Of a stretch of 64,000 nt of DNA, positions 1 to 7,574 are shown piece after piece. The notes under the pieces are model-generated. The model was not told the origin of the DNA, did no database searches, and worked only from the letters and a program-made list of their open reading frames with translations. Each line of letters opens with the position of its first letter. Within the stretch, counting starts at the first letter, position 1. The stretch comes from Uliginosibacterium aquaticum (GTDB lineage: Bacteria; Pseudomonadota; Gammaproteobacteria; Burkholderiales; Rhodocyclaceae), in assembly GCF_012972705.2 (NCBI RefSeq), contig NZ_JABCSC020000006.1:1-64000 (forward strand). The letters run 5' to 3'. Both the position numbers and the translations under genes were made by a program.

Positions 1-61
1 AGAGATGACAGTCTGGTCGCGGTCGTCAGCACGAAAGCAGCGGTTTGAAGCGTTCCGGAGA

Positions 62-91
62 AACAAAAAGAAAACCGGCCTAGCGGCCGGC
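62..91 (-). terminator. Rho-independent terminator after the small hypothetical gene
   Basis: On the minus strand a 6-bp GC-only stem (CCGGCC/GGCCGG, arms 85-90 and 75-80, 4-nt loop) is followed by TTTT and then a further T-rich stretch (complement of 64-74). It lies about 55 bp downstream of the stop codon of the minus-strand gene ending at 146, the right place to end its transcript. Confidence 0.7.
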
Positions 92-145
92 ATTCACAAA
101 CCAGTTGACGGGAAGTCCCTTAGAGAATGGTTAGGCATGCGAGCA

Positions 146-496
146 CTATTCATTTTCAGGCGGCTTTGTATCGATAACAGTAATGTTTTCGACCCGATCC
201 AGAATTTTCTCAACGTCCTGTTGTGACATCCCTTCAATATGGATAACAACGTGATCTTTGGTTGTAATTATGACTTTTCGGCTACTTCTTGATCTTATCC
301 ATGCAACAAGGACTGCGGAGAACGCAACCCATGGCGCAGAAGCCTGAATAAGGCTTACTCCGATAGATGTACCGCTGGCAAGAACAGCGCCGACGCTGAA
401 TTTATGAATCTCACCGTACTCGATATTTTCATCGGTGAGCATTTTCAAAAAAGGCTCACGACTATCTTTGAACAAATTTATTTCTATGTGATTCAT
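146..496 (-). CDS. Small hypothetical protein with a central hydrophobic segment (possibly EACC1-like)
   Basis: The protein has 116 residues when started at the ATG at 496, which has an AAAGGAG Shine-Dalgarno 6 nt upstream; an upstream in-frame start at 574 lacks such support. Layout: a polar N-terminal half (about 1-45), a glycine/alanine-rich hydrophobic stretch (about 45-70, one or two short membrane segments), a basic RSRSSRK patch, then a beta-rich tail. This resembles the small 'effector-associated constant component' proteins of predicted bacterial conflict systems, in which a hydrophobic hairpin precedes a basic patch, but the assignment is by pattern only. No effector partner is visible because the window starts just downstream. 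Its transcript appears monocistronic, with its own terminator. Confidence 0.55.
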   Translation of the reverse strand: MNHIEINLFKDSREPFLKMLTDENIEYGEIHKFSVGAVLASGTSIGVSLIQASAPWVAFSAVLVAWIRSRSSRKVIITTKDHVVIHIEGMSQQDVEKILDRVENITVIDTKPPENE

Positions 497-574
497 CGGC
501 GCTCCTTTGCGGGGATGTGTTTTGTTCAAGCCTAACGTGTTATGGGGATCAGTTTTGCTATTCATCATCGGCAC

Positions 575-921
575 ATGCTCCCTAACATGGCATGACCGAT
601 CAGCGAAGATTGGCTTCCAGACTAGCTTTTCACGATCCTGCTGTACATCGGACCCGCATTAACAGCGTCGACAAAAACCTCACTCTGCAGATTTCAGGCT
701 TTAAGCTCATTACGGCCACTTTGCAGCGGCAAGCCTGAATATCAGAACCTGACCAGCCGCAGCCATTCTAGTCCGCTGGCATCAAGCGCGGCGTCGGTGA
801 GCAGTCGCTCAAGATGATGCCTGTGCCGTCGGTTTTGCCCTTGAGCGTTGCAGAGGCCAGTCGTCCGGAGCGCTTGAAGCGGCTGATCCCAGCGCCACTT
901 CAGATCACGCCAGCGTTGTGA
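575..921. other. Gene-free stretch
   Basis: About 350 bp without a convincing gene. The minus strand stays open for 59 codons in the same phase as the upstream TetR gene, directly after its TGA, but there is no start codon or recognisable domain. I see no tRNA, repeat or clear terminator. Confidence 0.5.
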
Positions 922-1617
922 TCATGACGAAGAGTTGGGAAGCGACGAAAGCCCGCAAGCCCGCAGCGTGACGTTCAGCACATGCTCGAGGGCACGCTTG
1001 CGTGCGCGGGGGCTTTGGGTGTCAGCCCCGAGCACGGCCTGGATCTGCACGTCGAAATCGGCGTAGGTCTGGGTATTGGCCCACAGCGTGAAAAAGAAGT
1101 GGGTGCTGTCCACCGGGGCGATGCGCCCGGCGGCAATCCAGGCGTCCAGCACGGCCGCTTTCTCGCGCACCGTGCGACGCAATTCGCTTTGCAGCATTTC
1201 GCCCACCACCGGCGCGCCATGCAGTAATTCGTTGGCAAACACCCGCGAGGCATCCGGCCGCTCATAGGCCAGGGCCATCTTGCGGCGCACATAGCTCTCG
1301 ATCGCTTCACGCGGATCAGCGTCTGCCGTGATCACGTCGGTGGGCGAGAGCCAGTCGTGCAGCACCCGATCGAGCACCGCGCGATAGAGCTCGGCCTTGT
1401 TGCCGAAGTAGTAATGCAGATTGGGTTTGGGTACGCCTGCTTCTTCGGCGATTTGGGCCATGGTGGCGCCGCCGAAGCCGGCTCGCGCGAAGACGCGTTC
1501 GGCACCGCTGAGGATGGCGGTTTCGTTGAGCTGGCGAATCCGGCTTTTGCTGACGTCTGACTCTTCAACGAGCGCGGCCTTTGCACGGCTTGCAGTTTTC
1601 CGGGTCGTCATGGCCAT
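922..1617 (-). CDS. TetR-family regulator, RutR-like
   Basis: This 231-residue repressor-type protein has a TetR helix-turn-helix at about residues 30-76 (QIAEEAGVPKPNLHYYF). The helix and the following ligand-binding half (LYRAVL, FANELLHGAP, LWANTQTYADF) closely parallel E. coli RutR, the pyrimidine/purine-responsive regulator. Compared with RutR (about 212 aa) it has a slightly longer basic N-terminal tail. It is the last gene of a five-gene minus-strand set with an NMT1/THI5-type ABC transporter. A near-match to the RutR operator stands before the first gene, so it probably autoregulates the operon. The inducer is inferred to be a pyrimidine or related nitrogen compound; this is not shown directly. 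Confidence 0.85.
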   Translation of the reverse strand: MAMTTRKTASRAKAALVEESDVSKSRIRQLNETAILSGAERVFARAGFGGATMAQIAEEAGVPKPNLHYYFGNKAELYRAVLDRVLHDWLSPTDVITADADPREAIESYVRRKMALAYERPDASRVFANELLHGAPVVGEMLQSELRRTVREKAAVLDAWIAAGRIAPVDSTHFFFTLWANTQTYADFDVQIQAVLGADTQSPRARKRALEHVLNVTLRACGLSSLPNSSS

Positions 1618-1674
1618 GGTCTCGGGCGGGCAGTGGGGCCCACATTCTAGCTTCCGGGCCGGATGGCCGGGGCA

Positions 1675-1707
1675 GCCGGGAGGGGTGGCGCCGCCGCCCC
1701 TCCCGGC
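1675..1707 (-). other. Intercistronic stem-loop between binding protein and regulator genes
   Basis: A perfect 11-bp GC-rich stem (1675-1685 with 1697-1707, 11-nt loop) lies directly after the binding-protein stop codon and about 60 bp before the TetR start. No T-run follows, so it is probably not a full terminator. In ABC operons such structures can stabilise the upstream binding-protein message or attenuate the downstream gene. Confidence 0.55.
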
Positions 1708-1716
1708 CGGGCTTGC

Positions 1717-2733
1717 TTACTTGGCGGCCGCGTCCCACACCATGTGAGTCATGGCAGCCTTGCCCGGATCCTTTTTGATGACTGGATCCGAACCCCCGCT
1801 CATCAGCACCTTCACCGTGCGCTCATAGGCGGCCGGGTCGAGGTAGCCGATCTTCGGCGTGTTGGCGTTGGAGATCAGCTTGGCGACGTTTTCCATCTGG
1901 CGCTTCTGCACCGCGACGGTGGCGCTGCCCGAAGCATCCTGGGCCACCACGATCTTGGCGGCCTCTTCCGGATTCTTCACCGCGTCGTTCCAGCCCTTGA
2001 AGCTGGCCTTGAGGAACTTGGCCATCTTGGCGACGAAAGCCTTGTCGCGCAGGTTGGATTCAAGCACGTAGAGACCGTCTTCCAGCGAGGCCACGCCCTG
2101 ATCCTGATAGAAGAAGGCGAGCAGATCGGACTCTTTTACGCCGGCATCCACCACCTGCCAGTACTCGTTGTAAATCATGGTCGAGATACAGGCGGCCTGG
2201 TTCTGCAGCAACGGATCCACGTTGAAGCCCTGCTTGAGCACGGTAATGTCCTTGCCCGGCTTGTAGCCCAGCTTGCCCATCCAGTTCAGGAAGGGGTACT
2301 CGTTGCCGCCGTACCAGACACCGAGGGTCTTGCCCTTGAGATCCTTGGGCGAGCTCACGCCGGAAGCCTTCTTGCAGGTGAGCATCAGGCCGGACTTGTC
2401 GAAGACCTGAGCGATGTTCACCAGCGGTACGCCGGCTTCGCGTGCAGCGAGGGCATCCGGCATCCAGTTCACCACCACGTCGGCCGACTTGCCGGCGATC
2501 ACCTGCACCGGCGAGATGTCCGGCCCGCCCGGCTTGATCGTTACATCCAGCCCGGCTTCCTTGTAGTAGCCCTTGGCCTGCGCCACGTAATAGCCGGCGA
2601 ACTGCGCCTGCGGCACCCATTTGAGCTGCAGAGTGACCTTCTCGGCCGCTTGGGCGCCGATCGAACCGAAAGCCGCAGCGGCCGCCAGTGCGCTAAAGAC
2701 AAGATGCTTCCTGAACATGTGCAACGTGGACAT
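1717..2733 (-). CDS. NMT1/THI5-family ABC transporter substrate-binding protein
   Basis: A 338-residue periplasmic binding protein started at 2733 because AAGGAG stands 7 nt upstream. Residues 1 to about 29 form a Sec signal peptide ending in AQA-A. The mature protein shows the NMT1/THI5 pattern: LQLKWVPQAQFAGYYVA near the N-terminus, then GLDVTIKPGG, DVVVNWMPDALAAR and GKTLGVWYGG. Family members bind hydroxymethylpyrimidine precursors, riboflavin, pyrimidines or sulfonates. The RutR-like regulator next door favours a pyrimidine-type ligand, but this is inference. It follows permease 2 in the same operon and delivers ligand to the two permeases encoded upstream. Confidence 0.88.
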   Translation of the reverse strand: MSTLHMFRKHLVFSALAAAAAFGSIGAQAAEKVTLQLKWVPQAQFAGYYVAQAKGYYKEAGLDVTIKPGGPDISPVQVIAGKSADVVVNWMPDALAAREAGVPLVNIAQVFDKSGLMLTCKKASGVSSPKDLKGKTLGVWYGGNEYPFLNWMGKLGYKPGKDITVLKQGFNVDPLLQNQAACISTMIYNEYWQVVDAGVKESDLLAFFYQDQGVASLEDGLYVLESNLRDKAFVAKMAKFLKASFKGWNDAVKNPEEAAKIVVAQDASGSATVAVQKRQMENVAKLISNANTPKIGYLDPAAYERTVKVLMSGGSDPVIKKDPGKAAMTHMVWDAAAK

Positions 2734-2786
2734 CGGACAACTCCTTGGTTGGGTGAAACGAGGGGGCAAGAACGAAAAGAAGGGGC

Positions 2787-3920
2787 TCAGGATTGCGCCG
2801 CGCGCACTGACGGGTGCCAGAAATTGACGCGCCGTTCGCAGAGCACCAGCAGGCTGTAGAGCGCCGAACCCACGATGGCCGAGAGCACGATCGCGGCCCA
2901 GACCAGCGGCATCTGCATGCGCGCAGCCTCGGTGGAGATCCGGAAGCCCAGGCCTGCCGTGGGCGAGCCGAAGAACTCGGCCACGATGGCGCCGATCAGG
3001 GCCAGGCTGGCATTGACCTTGAGCGCACCGAAGATGAAGGGCATGGCCGCGGGCAATCGCAGTGCCAGCAACTGCTGACGTGGGCTGGCCGCATAGGAAT
3101 GCATCAGTTCGCGCTCCAGCTTGCCGGCGGCCCCAAGGCCCGCCAGGGTGCTGACCATGGCTGGGAAGAAGGTCATCAACACCACCACGGCCACCTTGGA
3201 AGGCCAGTCGAAGCCGAACCACATCACCGCAATCGGGGCGACGCCGACCAGCGGAATGGTGCTGGTGAGCGAGGCGATCGGCAGCAGGCCGCGTTGCAGG
3301 AAGGGGGAGCGCTCGATGGCGATGCCGGTGGCGATGCCCAGCCCGCTGCCCAGCACATAGCCGGTCAGAACGGACTTCAGCACGGTCTGCACAAAATCGC
3401 CGCCCAGCTTGTCGGCTTCGGTGAATAACGCAAGGAGGATGTCGGCCGGTGCTGGCAGGAGTACGCGGGGCACGGCAAAGGCCGTGACCAGGAGTTGCCA
3501 GAAATAGAGCATCCAGAGTCCGAACAGGACGGCCGTCAGCGTGGCGACCCAGGGGGGCGAGTCCAGCATGGCCAGTCGCTGCACGCTGGTGCGGGCGAGC
3601 AGGAACTGGGCGATGCACAGCAACCAGAACGCAGTGGCCGGCTCGGATTCTCCGCTAGGCACCGACAGCAATAGCAGGGCTCCGGTGAGCAGGCTGCCCA
3701 GCAGCAACGGGAGGGTGCCGAGCAGGCAGCGCAGGGGTTGCGCCGCCAGCAGCACACAAACGATCTGGAGTGCCGCAATGCGCAGCGCGGGGCTATGCAG
3801 GGCCGGCAGCGGGATGACCGGATCGAAGCCGCTGAGCGAGAAGGTCTGGCTCAGTGCCAGGCCGGCCGGAATGATCGCCAGCAGTGCGCCGATGGCGCCG
3901 GGAAGTTTGGTCTGACTCAT
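2787..3920 (-). CDS. ABC transporter permease (second, long N-terminus)
   Basis: An integral membrane permease of 377 residues, started at 3920 where ATG overlaps the stop of the first permease (ATGA, 3917-3920), implying translational coupling. The C-terminal about 230 residues form the binding-protein-dependent transport domain with the EAA loop (ELMHSYAASPRQQ...RLPAAMPFIFGALK) that contacts the ATPase. The N-terminal about 130 residues add several extra hydrophobic segments not present in the partner permease. It should form a heterodimeric channel with the other permease. Substrate is inferred only from context (pyrimidine-like). Confidence 0.88.
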   Translation of the reverse strand: MSQTKLPGAIGALLAIIPAGLALSQTFSLSGFDPVIPLPALHSPALRIAALQIVCVLLAAQPLRCLLGTLPLLLGSLLTGALLLLSVPSGESEPATAFWLLCIAQFLLARTSVQRLAMLDSPPWVATLTAVLFGLWMLYFWQLLVTAFAVPRVLLPAPADILLALFTEADKLGGDFVQTVLKSVLTGYVLGSGLGIATGIAIERSPFLQRGLLPIASLTSTIPLVGVAPIAVMWFGFDWPSKVAVVVLMTFFPAMVSTLAGLGAAGKLERELMHSYAASPRQQLLALRLPAAMPFIFGALKVNASLALIGAIVAEFFGSPTAGLGFRISTEAARMQMPLVWAAIVLSAIVGSALYSLLVLCERRVNFWHPSVRAAQS

Positions 3921-4795
3921 GCCTGCCTCCTGCGCCCGACAATCAGGTATTCCACCGCAGCGACCAGCGCGGTGAGCACTACGCCCAGCAGCGCTGCCAT
4001 GATCAGGGCCGACCAGATCTGCAGGGTGTTGCCGTAGTACGAACCGGTGAGGAGCCGCGCGCCGAGGCCGGCCTGCGCACCGGTGGGCAACTCGGCCACG
4101 ATGGTGCCGGCGAGCCCAGCCGCGATGGCCACGCGCAGGGAGGGAAACAGGAAGGGCAGGGAAGAGGGCAGGCGCAGGACGAAGAAAGTCTGGATGCGCG
4201 AGGCCGAATAGGTGTGGATCAGCTCCATCTCGAGGCGCTGCGGGGCACGCAGGCCCTGCACCATGGCGACCGTGACCGGAAAGAAACACAGGTACATCGC
4301 GATCGTGGCCTTGGGCAGCATGCCGGTGATGCCCAGGCTGCCAAGAATGATCAGCACGATCGGGGCGATGGCCAGCACCGGCACGCTCTGACTCGCGACG
4401 ATCCACGGCATCAGCGCCCGGTCGAGCGTGCGCGAATGCACAATGCATACGGCGAGCAGGCCGCCGAGGACCAGGCCCATGAGGAAGCCGGTCAGCGTGG
4501 CGCCCGCCGTGACCCAGGCGTGCAGCAACAGGTTGCGCGGTGAGTCGAGCGGCGCGTCAAAAATCGAGGTCCACAGATCCAGCGCGATCTGATGCGGCAC
4601 CGGCAGCACCGGGCGCTGCATGCTGAAGGTCGCGGCGACCAGCTCCTGCCAGCTCCAGGCGCCTTGCGGCGCGAGGACCCGTTCGATCACCCCGGCCGCA
4701 TTGAGCCAGATGGCGAGCAGATACCAGAGGACGAGCCCGACCGCGAGCAGGGTCGCGACCGGAACCAGATGCTGTTGAAACCGGTTCTGGCTCAT
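3917..4795 (-). CDS. ABC transporter permease (first)
   Basis: A 292-residue inner-membrane permease of the SsuC/ThiX type. It has about six hydrophobic segments and an EAA loop (ELIHTYSASRIQT...RLPSSLPFLFPSLR) at about residues 190-225. Its ATG overlaps the ATPase stop codon (ATGA at 4792-4795), and its own stop overlaps the next permease start, so ATPase, permease 1 and permease 2 are translationally chained. It works with the ATPase encoded upstream and the NMT1/THI5-type binding protein to import a small heterocyclic or sulfonate-like nutrient. Confidence 0.88.
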   Translation of the reverse strand: MSQNRFQQHLVPVATLLAVGLVLWYLLAIWLNAAGVIERVLAPQGAWSWQELVAATFSMQRPVLPVPHQIALDLWTSIFDAPLDSPRNLLLHAWVTAGATLTGFLMGLVLGGLLAVCIVHSRTLDRALMPWIVASQSVPVLAIAPIVLIILGSLGITGMLPKATIAMYLCFFPVTVAMVQGLRAPQRLEMELIHTYSASRIQTFFVLRLPSSLPFLFPSLRVAIAAGLAGTIVAELPTGAQAGLGARLLTGSYYGNTLQIWSALIMAALLGVVLTALVAAVEYLIVGRRRQA

Positions 4796-5625
4796 TGATG
4801 GCCCTCCGCCAGCGCCTCGCGTACTTCCTGGGCCAGGCGGGTGAACTCGGGGGTATCGCGGATCGAGAGATCGCGTTCGAAGGGCAGCGGCGACTCGATC
4901 ACTTTCACGATCCGCCCGGGGCGCGGCGACATCACCACGATGCGCGTCGACAGATACACCGCCTCGGCGATCGAGTGAGTCACGAACACCACGGTGCGGC
5001 GCTCGCGCAGCCAGAGCTGCTGCAACTGCTCGTTGAGCTTGTCGCGGGTGATTTCATCCAGCGCGCCGAAGGGCTCGTCCATCATCAGGATCTTCGGTTC
5101 GAAGCCCAGGGCGCGGGCAATCGACACGCGCTGCTGCATGCCGCCGGAGAGTTGCCAGGGATACTTCTTCTCGAAGCCGGCCAGCCCGACCCGCCCCAGC
5201 TGCTCGCGCGCAATCGCCTCGCACTCGGCCTTGCTGCGCCCGATCAGCTGCAGGGGCAGCATCACGTTGGCCAGCACGGTGCGCCAGGGGAACAGGGCCG
5301 GCGCCTGAAAAACATAGCCATAGGCGCGGCGCTCGCGTGCATCGCTCGGCGTCATGCCGTTGACCAGCACCTCGCCTGAAGTGATTGGCTCCAGATCGGC
5401 GATCACGCGCAGCAGGGTGGTCTTGCCACAGCCGGACGGCCCGATCAGCGACACGAATTCGCCCCGGTTGATCGTGAAATCGATCTCGCTCAACGCATGT
5501 ACCGGGCGATCCGCAGCCTGGTAGATCACGCTGGCCTTGCGGGCCACAACGGCGGGCCGGGCAACGGGGGTTTCAAGTGCGGAGTGAGGGCTGGCCTGAA
5601 GTTCGGTGGGGTGCGGTGCATTCAT
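4792..5625 (-). CDS. ABC transporter ATP-binding protein (nitrate/sulfonate/pyrimidine class)
   Basis: The cytoplasmic ATPase of the importer, 277 residues from the ATG at 5625. Walker A is GPSGCGKTT, the signature is LSGGMQQRV, Walker B is ILMMDEPFGALD and the switch histidine is in VTHSI. An upstream in-frame ATG at 5697 would add 24 residues, but the RutR-like operator (5654-5669) would then lie inside the coding region, so I prefer 5625. It is the first gene of the operon, and the operator ahead of it suggests repression by the TetR protein encoded at the operon's end. Confidence 0.87.
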   Translation of the reverse strand: MNAPHPTELQASPHSALETPVARPAVVARKASVIYQAADRPVHALSEIDFTINRGEFVSLIGPSGCGKTTLLRVIADLEPITSGEVLVNGMTPSDARERRAYGYVFQAPALFPWRTVLANVMLPLQLIGRSKAECEAIAREQLGRVGLAGFEKKYPWQLSGGMQQRVSIARALGFEPKILMMDEPFGALDEITRDKLNEQLQQLWLRERRTVVFVTHSIAEAVYLSTRIVVMSPRPGRIVKVIESPLPFERDLSIRDTPEFTRLAQEVREALAEGHQ

Positions 5626-6001
5626 CGGGAAGGCGTCCTGAACCGTCAATTTCTTGACCAAATGGTTTAAATTCAGAACACCTATCGCAAACTTCATGCC
5701 ACCACCGCAATACGCCGCAGAATCGTTCCCGCACCCGCAAAACGGGCCTCAGACCGTCCGAAAACGGTGCGTGGCAACGCGGAATTGATGCAAATTGGGG
5801 CGTCAGCCCGGCGGCAGGCGGCTTGCCTGCTCGTGCGATCTCGGAAGGTGCTGACCGGCTCAAGGGCTGCAGGCTGGTCGCCGACTCGAAGCGGCGCAAT
5901 GGCGAAAGCGCCCGAGCAGATCCCGGCGCGCTCAGGTACGTCCAGGCCGTGACATTCAGGCCGGTGGGCGGTGCGGCACAGGTTTTCGGCAGCCGAAAAG
6001 C
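5626..6001. other. Gene-free regulatory and spacer region
   Basis: About 375 bp between the ABC operon start and the terminator beyond the tRNA. It holds the RutR-like operator near the ABC ATPase start and small hairpins, for example ACCGT/ACGGT arms around 5753-5770. No gene or known RNA was recognised in the remaining 230 bp. Confidence 0.5.
5654..5669 (-). promoter_or_regulatory. RutR-like operator
   Basis: TTGACCAAATGGTTTA matches the E. coli RutR consensus TTGACCA-NN-TGGTCAA at 12 of 14 specified positions. It sits 28 bp upstream of the preferred ATPase start of an operon whose last gene encodes a RutR-like repressor, the expected place for an autoregulatory operator. Confidence 0.65.
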
Positions 6002-6031
6002 AAAAAGCCCAGCGCGAGGGCTGGGCTTTTT
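6002..6031 (-). terminator. Terminator downstream of tRNA-Phe
   Basis: A 7-bp stem GCCCAGC/GCTGGGC (6007-6013 with 6020-6026, loop GCGAGG) is flanked by AAAAA and TTTTT, so it can act on either strand. It lies 12 bp past the 3' end of the minus-strand tRNA. Confidence 0.85.
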
Positions 6032-6042
6032 GCTTGAATCTT

Positions 6043-6118
6043 TGGTGGCCGGTCGCGGAATCGAACCACGGACACGCGGATTTTCAATCCGCTGCTCTAC
6101 CAACTGAGCTAACCGGCC
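6043..6118 (-). tRNA. tRNA-Phe (GAA)
   Basis: The minus strand reads a complete 76-nt tRNA. The acceptor arm is GGCCGGT pairing with ACCGGCC, followed by A and an encoded CCA. The D arm contains AGCTCAGTTGGTAGAGC, the anticodon arm CGGATTGAAAATCCG has a GAA anticodon, and the T loop is GTTCGATTC. It has its own promoter and terminator. Confidence 0.97.
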
Positions 6119-6131
6119 AAACGAGCCAAGA

Positions 6132-6160
6132 AATATAGCAACACTTTTCTTGTTTGGCAA
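6132..6160 (-). promoter_or_regulatory. Sigma-70 promoter of tRNA-Phe
   Basis: On the minus strand TTGCCA (6155-6160) and TATATT (6132-6137) are separated by exactly 17 bp, with the tRNA 5' end 13 bp beyond the -10 box. This is a near-consensus housekeeping promoter. Confidence 0.8.
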
Positions 6161-6263
6161 GCTCTTCGTGCAGAGAAACTTGGATGTACCCGCATGTGTA
6201 ACTCAATTTATCCGTGCGGATGCCGATAGCCCTGCGAATACGTTGGAACAGACCGCTCACCCC

Positions 6264-7574
6264 ATGAATACCGAGAGCTCCCAGAAAGATTATTTCATCA
6301 CCCCCGAGCAGCTGAGCATCGGGCTCTTCGTGTTCATCGATTTGCCCTGGTTCAGCCATCCATTCAGTTTCAACAGTTTCAAGATCCGCAGCAATGACCA
6401 GATCCAGACCCTGCGTGGGCTGGGTGTGAAGCGTTTCCGTTATGACCCGGATCGCAGCGACGCACCGCAGTTTCCGGCCGCCGCCGTGGCTACGGCCGAG
6501 CCGGTGGTAACGACGGCGGAGGCGTCTTTGCCGGAGCCTGCCGATGCGGCTGACCCTGCTTTGGCCGCCAAGCGTGAGCGCGTTGAGCGTTTGCGCGAGC
6601 AGCGCGTTCGCATGGGCAATGTGGAGAAGGCCTTCGTGAAGGCGGCCAGCATCATGCGCAACATCAATCGAAACCTGCAGGCGCGGCCGAAGGAATGTAT
6701 CGAGGAAATCGGCGAGCTGGTGCAGCAGATGGCCCAGGCCTTTCTTGAGGCGCCCGAGCTGACCCTGCATGTGATGGGCGAGAAGGCGGGTGGTGAAGAG
6801 GTGTATTACCACGGCCTCAATACCTCGATTCTTTCCATGATGTTGGCCCGCGATATGGGTATGGCCATGGAGGAGGGCAAGGTGCTGGGCCTTGGCGCAC
6901 TGATGCACGACATTGGCCTGATCGAGATTCCGGACCGGGTGCTGAAGAAAACCGATGAGCTGACCCATGCTGAGAGCGAATTGCGCAAGCTGCATTGCGA
7001 GTACGGCGTGCGCATCGGTCAGAAGGCGGGGCTGCCGGGCAGCGTGCTGAGCATCATCTTCCAGCACCATGAGATGGCGGACGGTACGGGCTATCCAAAG
7101 GGACTCAAGGGCGAGGCGATCCATCCGCTGGCGCGCATCGTGTCGCTGGCAAACTACTACGACAATCTGTGCAATCCAGTGAATACCGCGAAGGCGCTGA
7201 CACCTCATGAGGCCTTGTCGCTGATGTTCGCGCAGCGGCGTGCCAAGTTCGATGCCAAGGTTCTGCAGATCCTGATCAAGAACCTCGGCGTCTATCCGCC
7301 GGGCAGCATCGTGAAACTGTCCAACGATGCGCTGGCCTTGGTACAGTCGGTGAATCCGCAGAAGCCCCTGCGTCCCTGGGTGGTGGTGTATGACCCGGAT
7401 GTGCCCAAGGAAGAGGCCATCATGCTGGATCTGGAACAGGAGCCTGAGATCAACATTAGCAAGGCGATCCGCCCGGGTCAGTTGCCGGCCGAGGTGTTCC
7501 GCTACCTGAGTCCGCGCACCCGGGTAACGTATTTCTTTGACGCCGATTCGCGTGGCGGAGGCGGCAGGTCATGA
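6264..7574 (+). CDS. DUF3391 / HD-GYP domain cyclic-di-GMP phosphodiesterase
   Basis: 436 residues from the ATG at 6264; an in-frame TTG at 6150 is less likely. The N-terminal about 100 residues match the DUF3391 module that often precedes HD-GYP domains, followed by a charged, alanine-rich linker. The HD-GYP domain (about 150-330) carries H215-D216 in LMHDIG, the downstream HHEMADGTGYP segment and an intact G276-Y277-P278, so the enzyme should hydrolyse c-di-GMP. Its stop overlaps the start of the hybrid histidine kinase (ATGA), indicating coupled expression and a shared signalling role, perhaps in motility or biofilm control. Confidence 0.92.
   Translation: MNTESSQKDYFITPEQLSIGLFVFIDLPWFSHPFSFNSFKIRSNDQIQTLRGLGVKRFRYDPDRSDAPQFPAAAVATAEPVVTTAEASLPEPADAADPALAAKRERVERLREQRVRMGNVEKAFVKAASIMRNINRNLQARPKECIEEIGELVQQMAQAFLEAPELTLHVMGEKAGGEEVYYHGLNTSILSMMLARDMGMAMEEGKVLGLGALMHDIGLIEIPDRVLKKTDELTHAESELRKLHCEYGVRIGQKAGLPGSVLSIIFQHHEMADGTGYPKGLKGEAIHPLARIVSLANYYDNLCNPVNTAKALTPHEALSLMFAQRRAKFDAKVLQILIKNLGVYPPGSIVKLSNDALALVQSVNPQKPLRPWVVVYDPDVPKEEAIMLDLEQEPEINISKAIRPGQLPAEVFRYLSPRTRVTYFFDADSRGGGGRS

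Noticed and set aside
5..226. Plus-strand open frame of 73 codons at the left edge
   Set aside because: No ribosome site or domain; it runs over the terminator and into the opposite-strand hypothetical gene.
742..921. Minus-strand open frame of 59 codons in phase with and directly after the TetR stop
   Set aside because: The TetR protein is already full length, there is no start codon and no recognisable domain; treated as chance or a decayed remnant.
1663..2859. Long plus-strand open frame of about 398 codons opposite the binding-protein gene
   Set aside because: It is antisense to the well-supported NMT1/THI5 gene, lacks any domain and reflects the codon bias of the real frame.
5625..5697. 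Upstream ATG for the ABC ATPase
   Set aside because: It would place the RutR-like operator inside the coding sequence and add residues not typical for the family.
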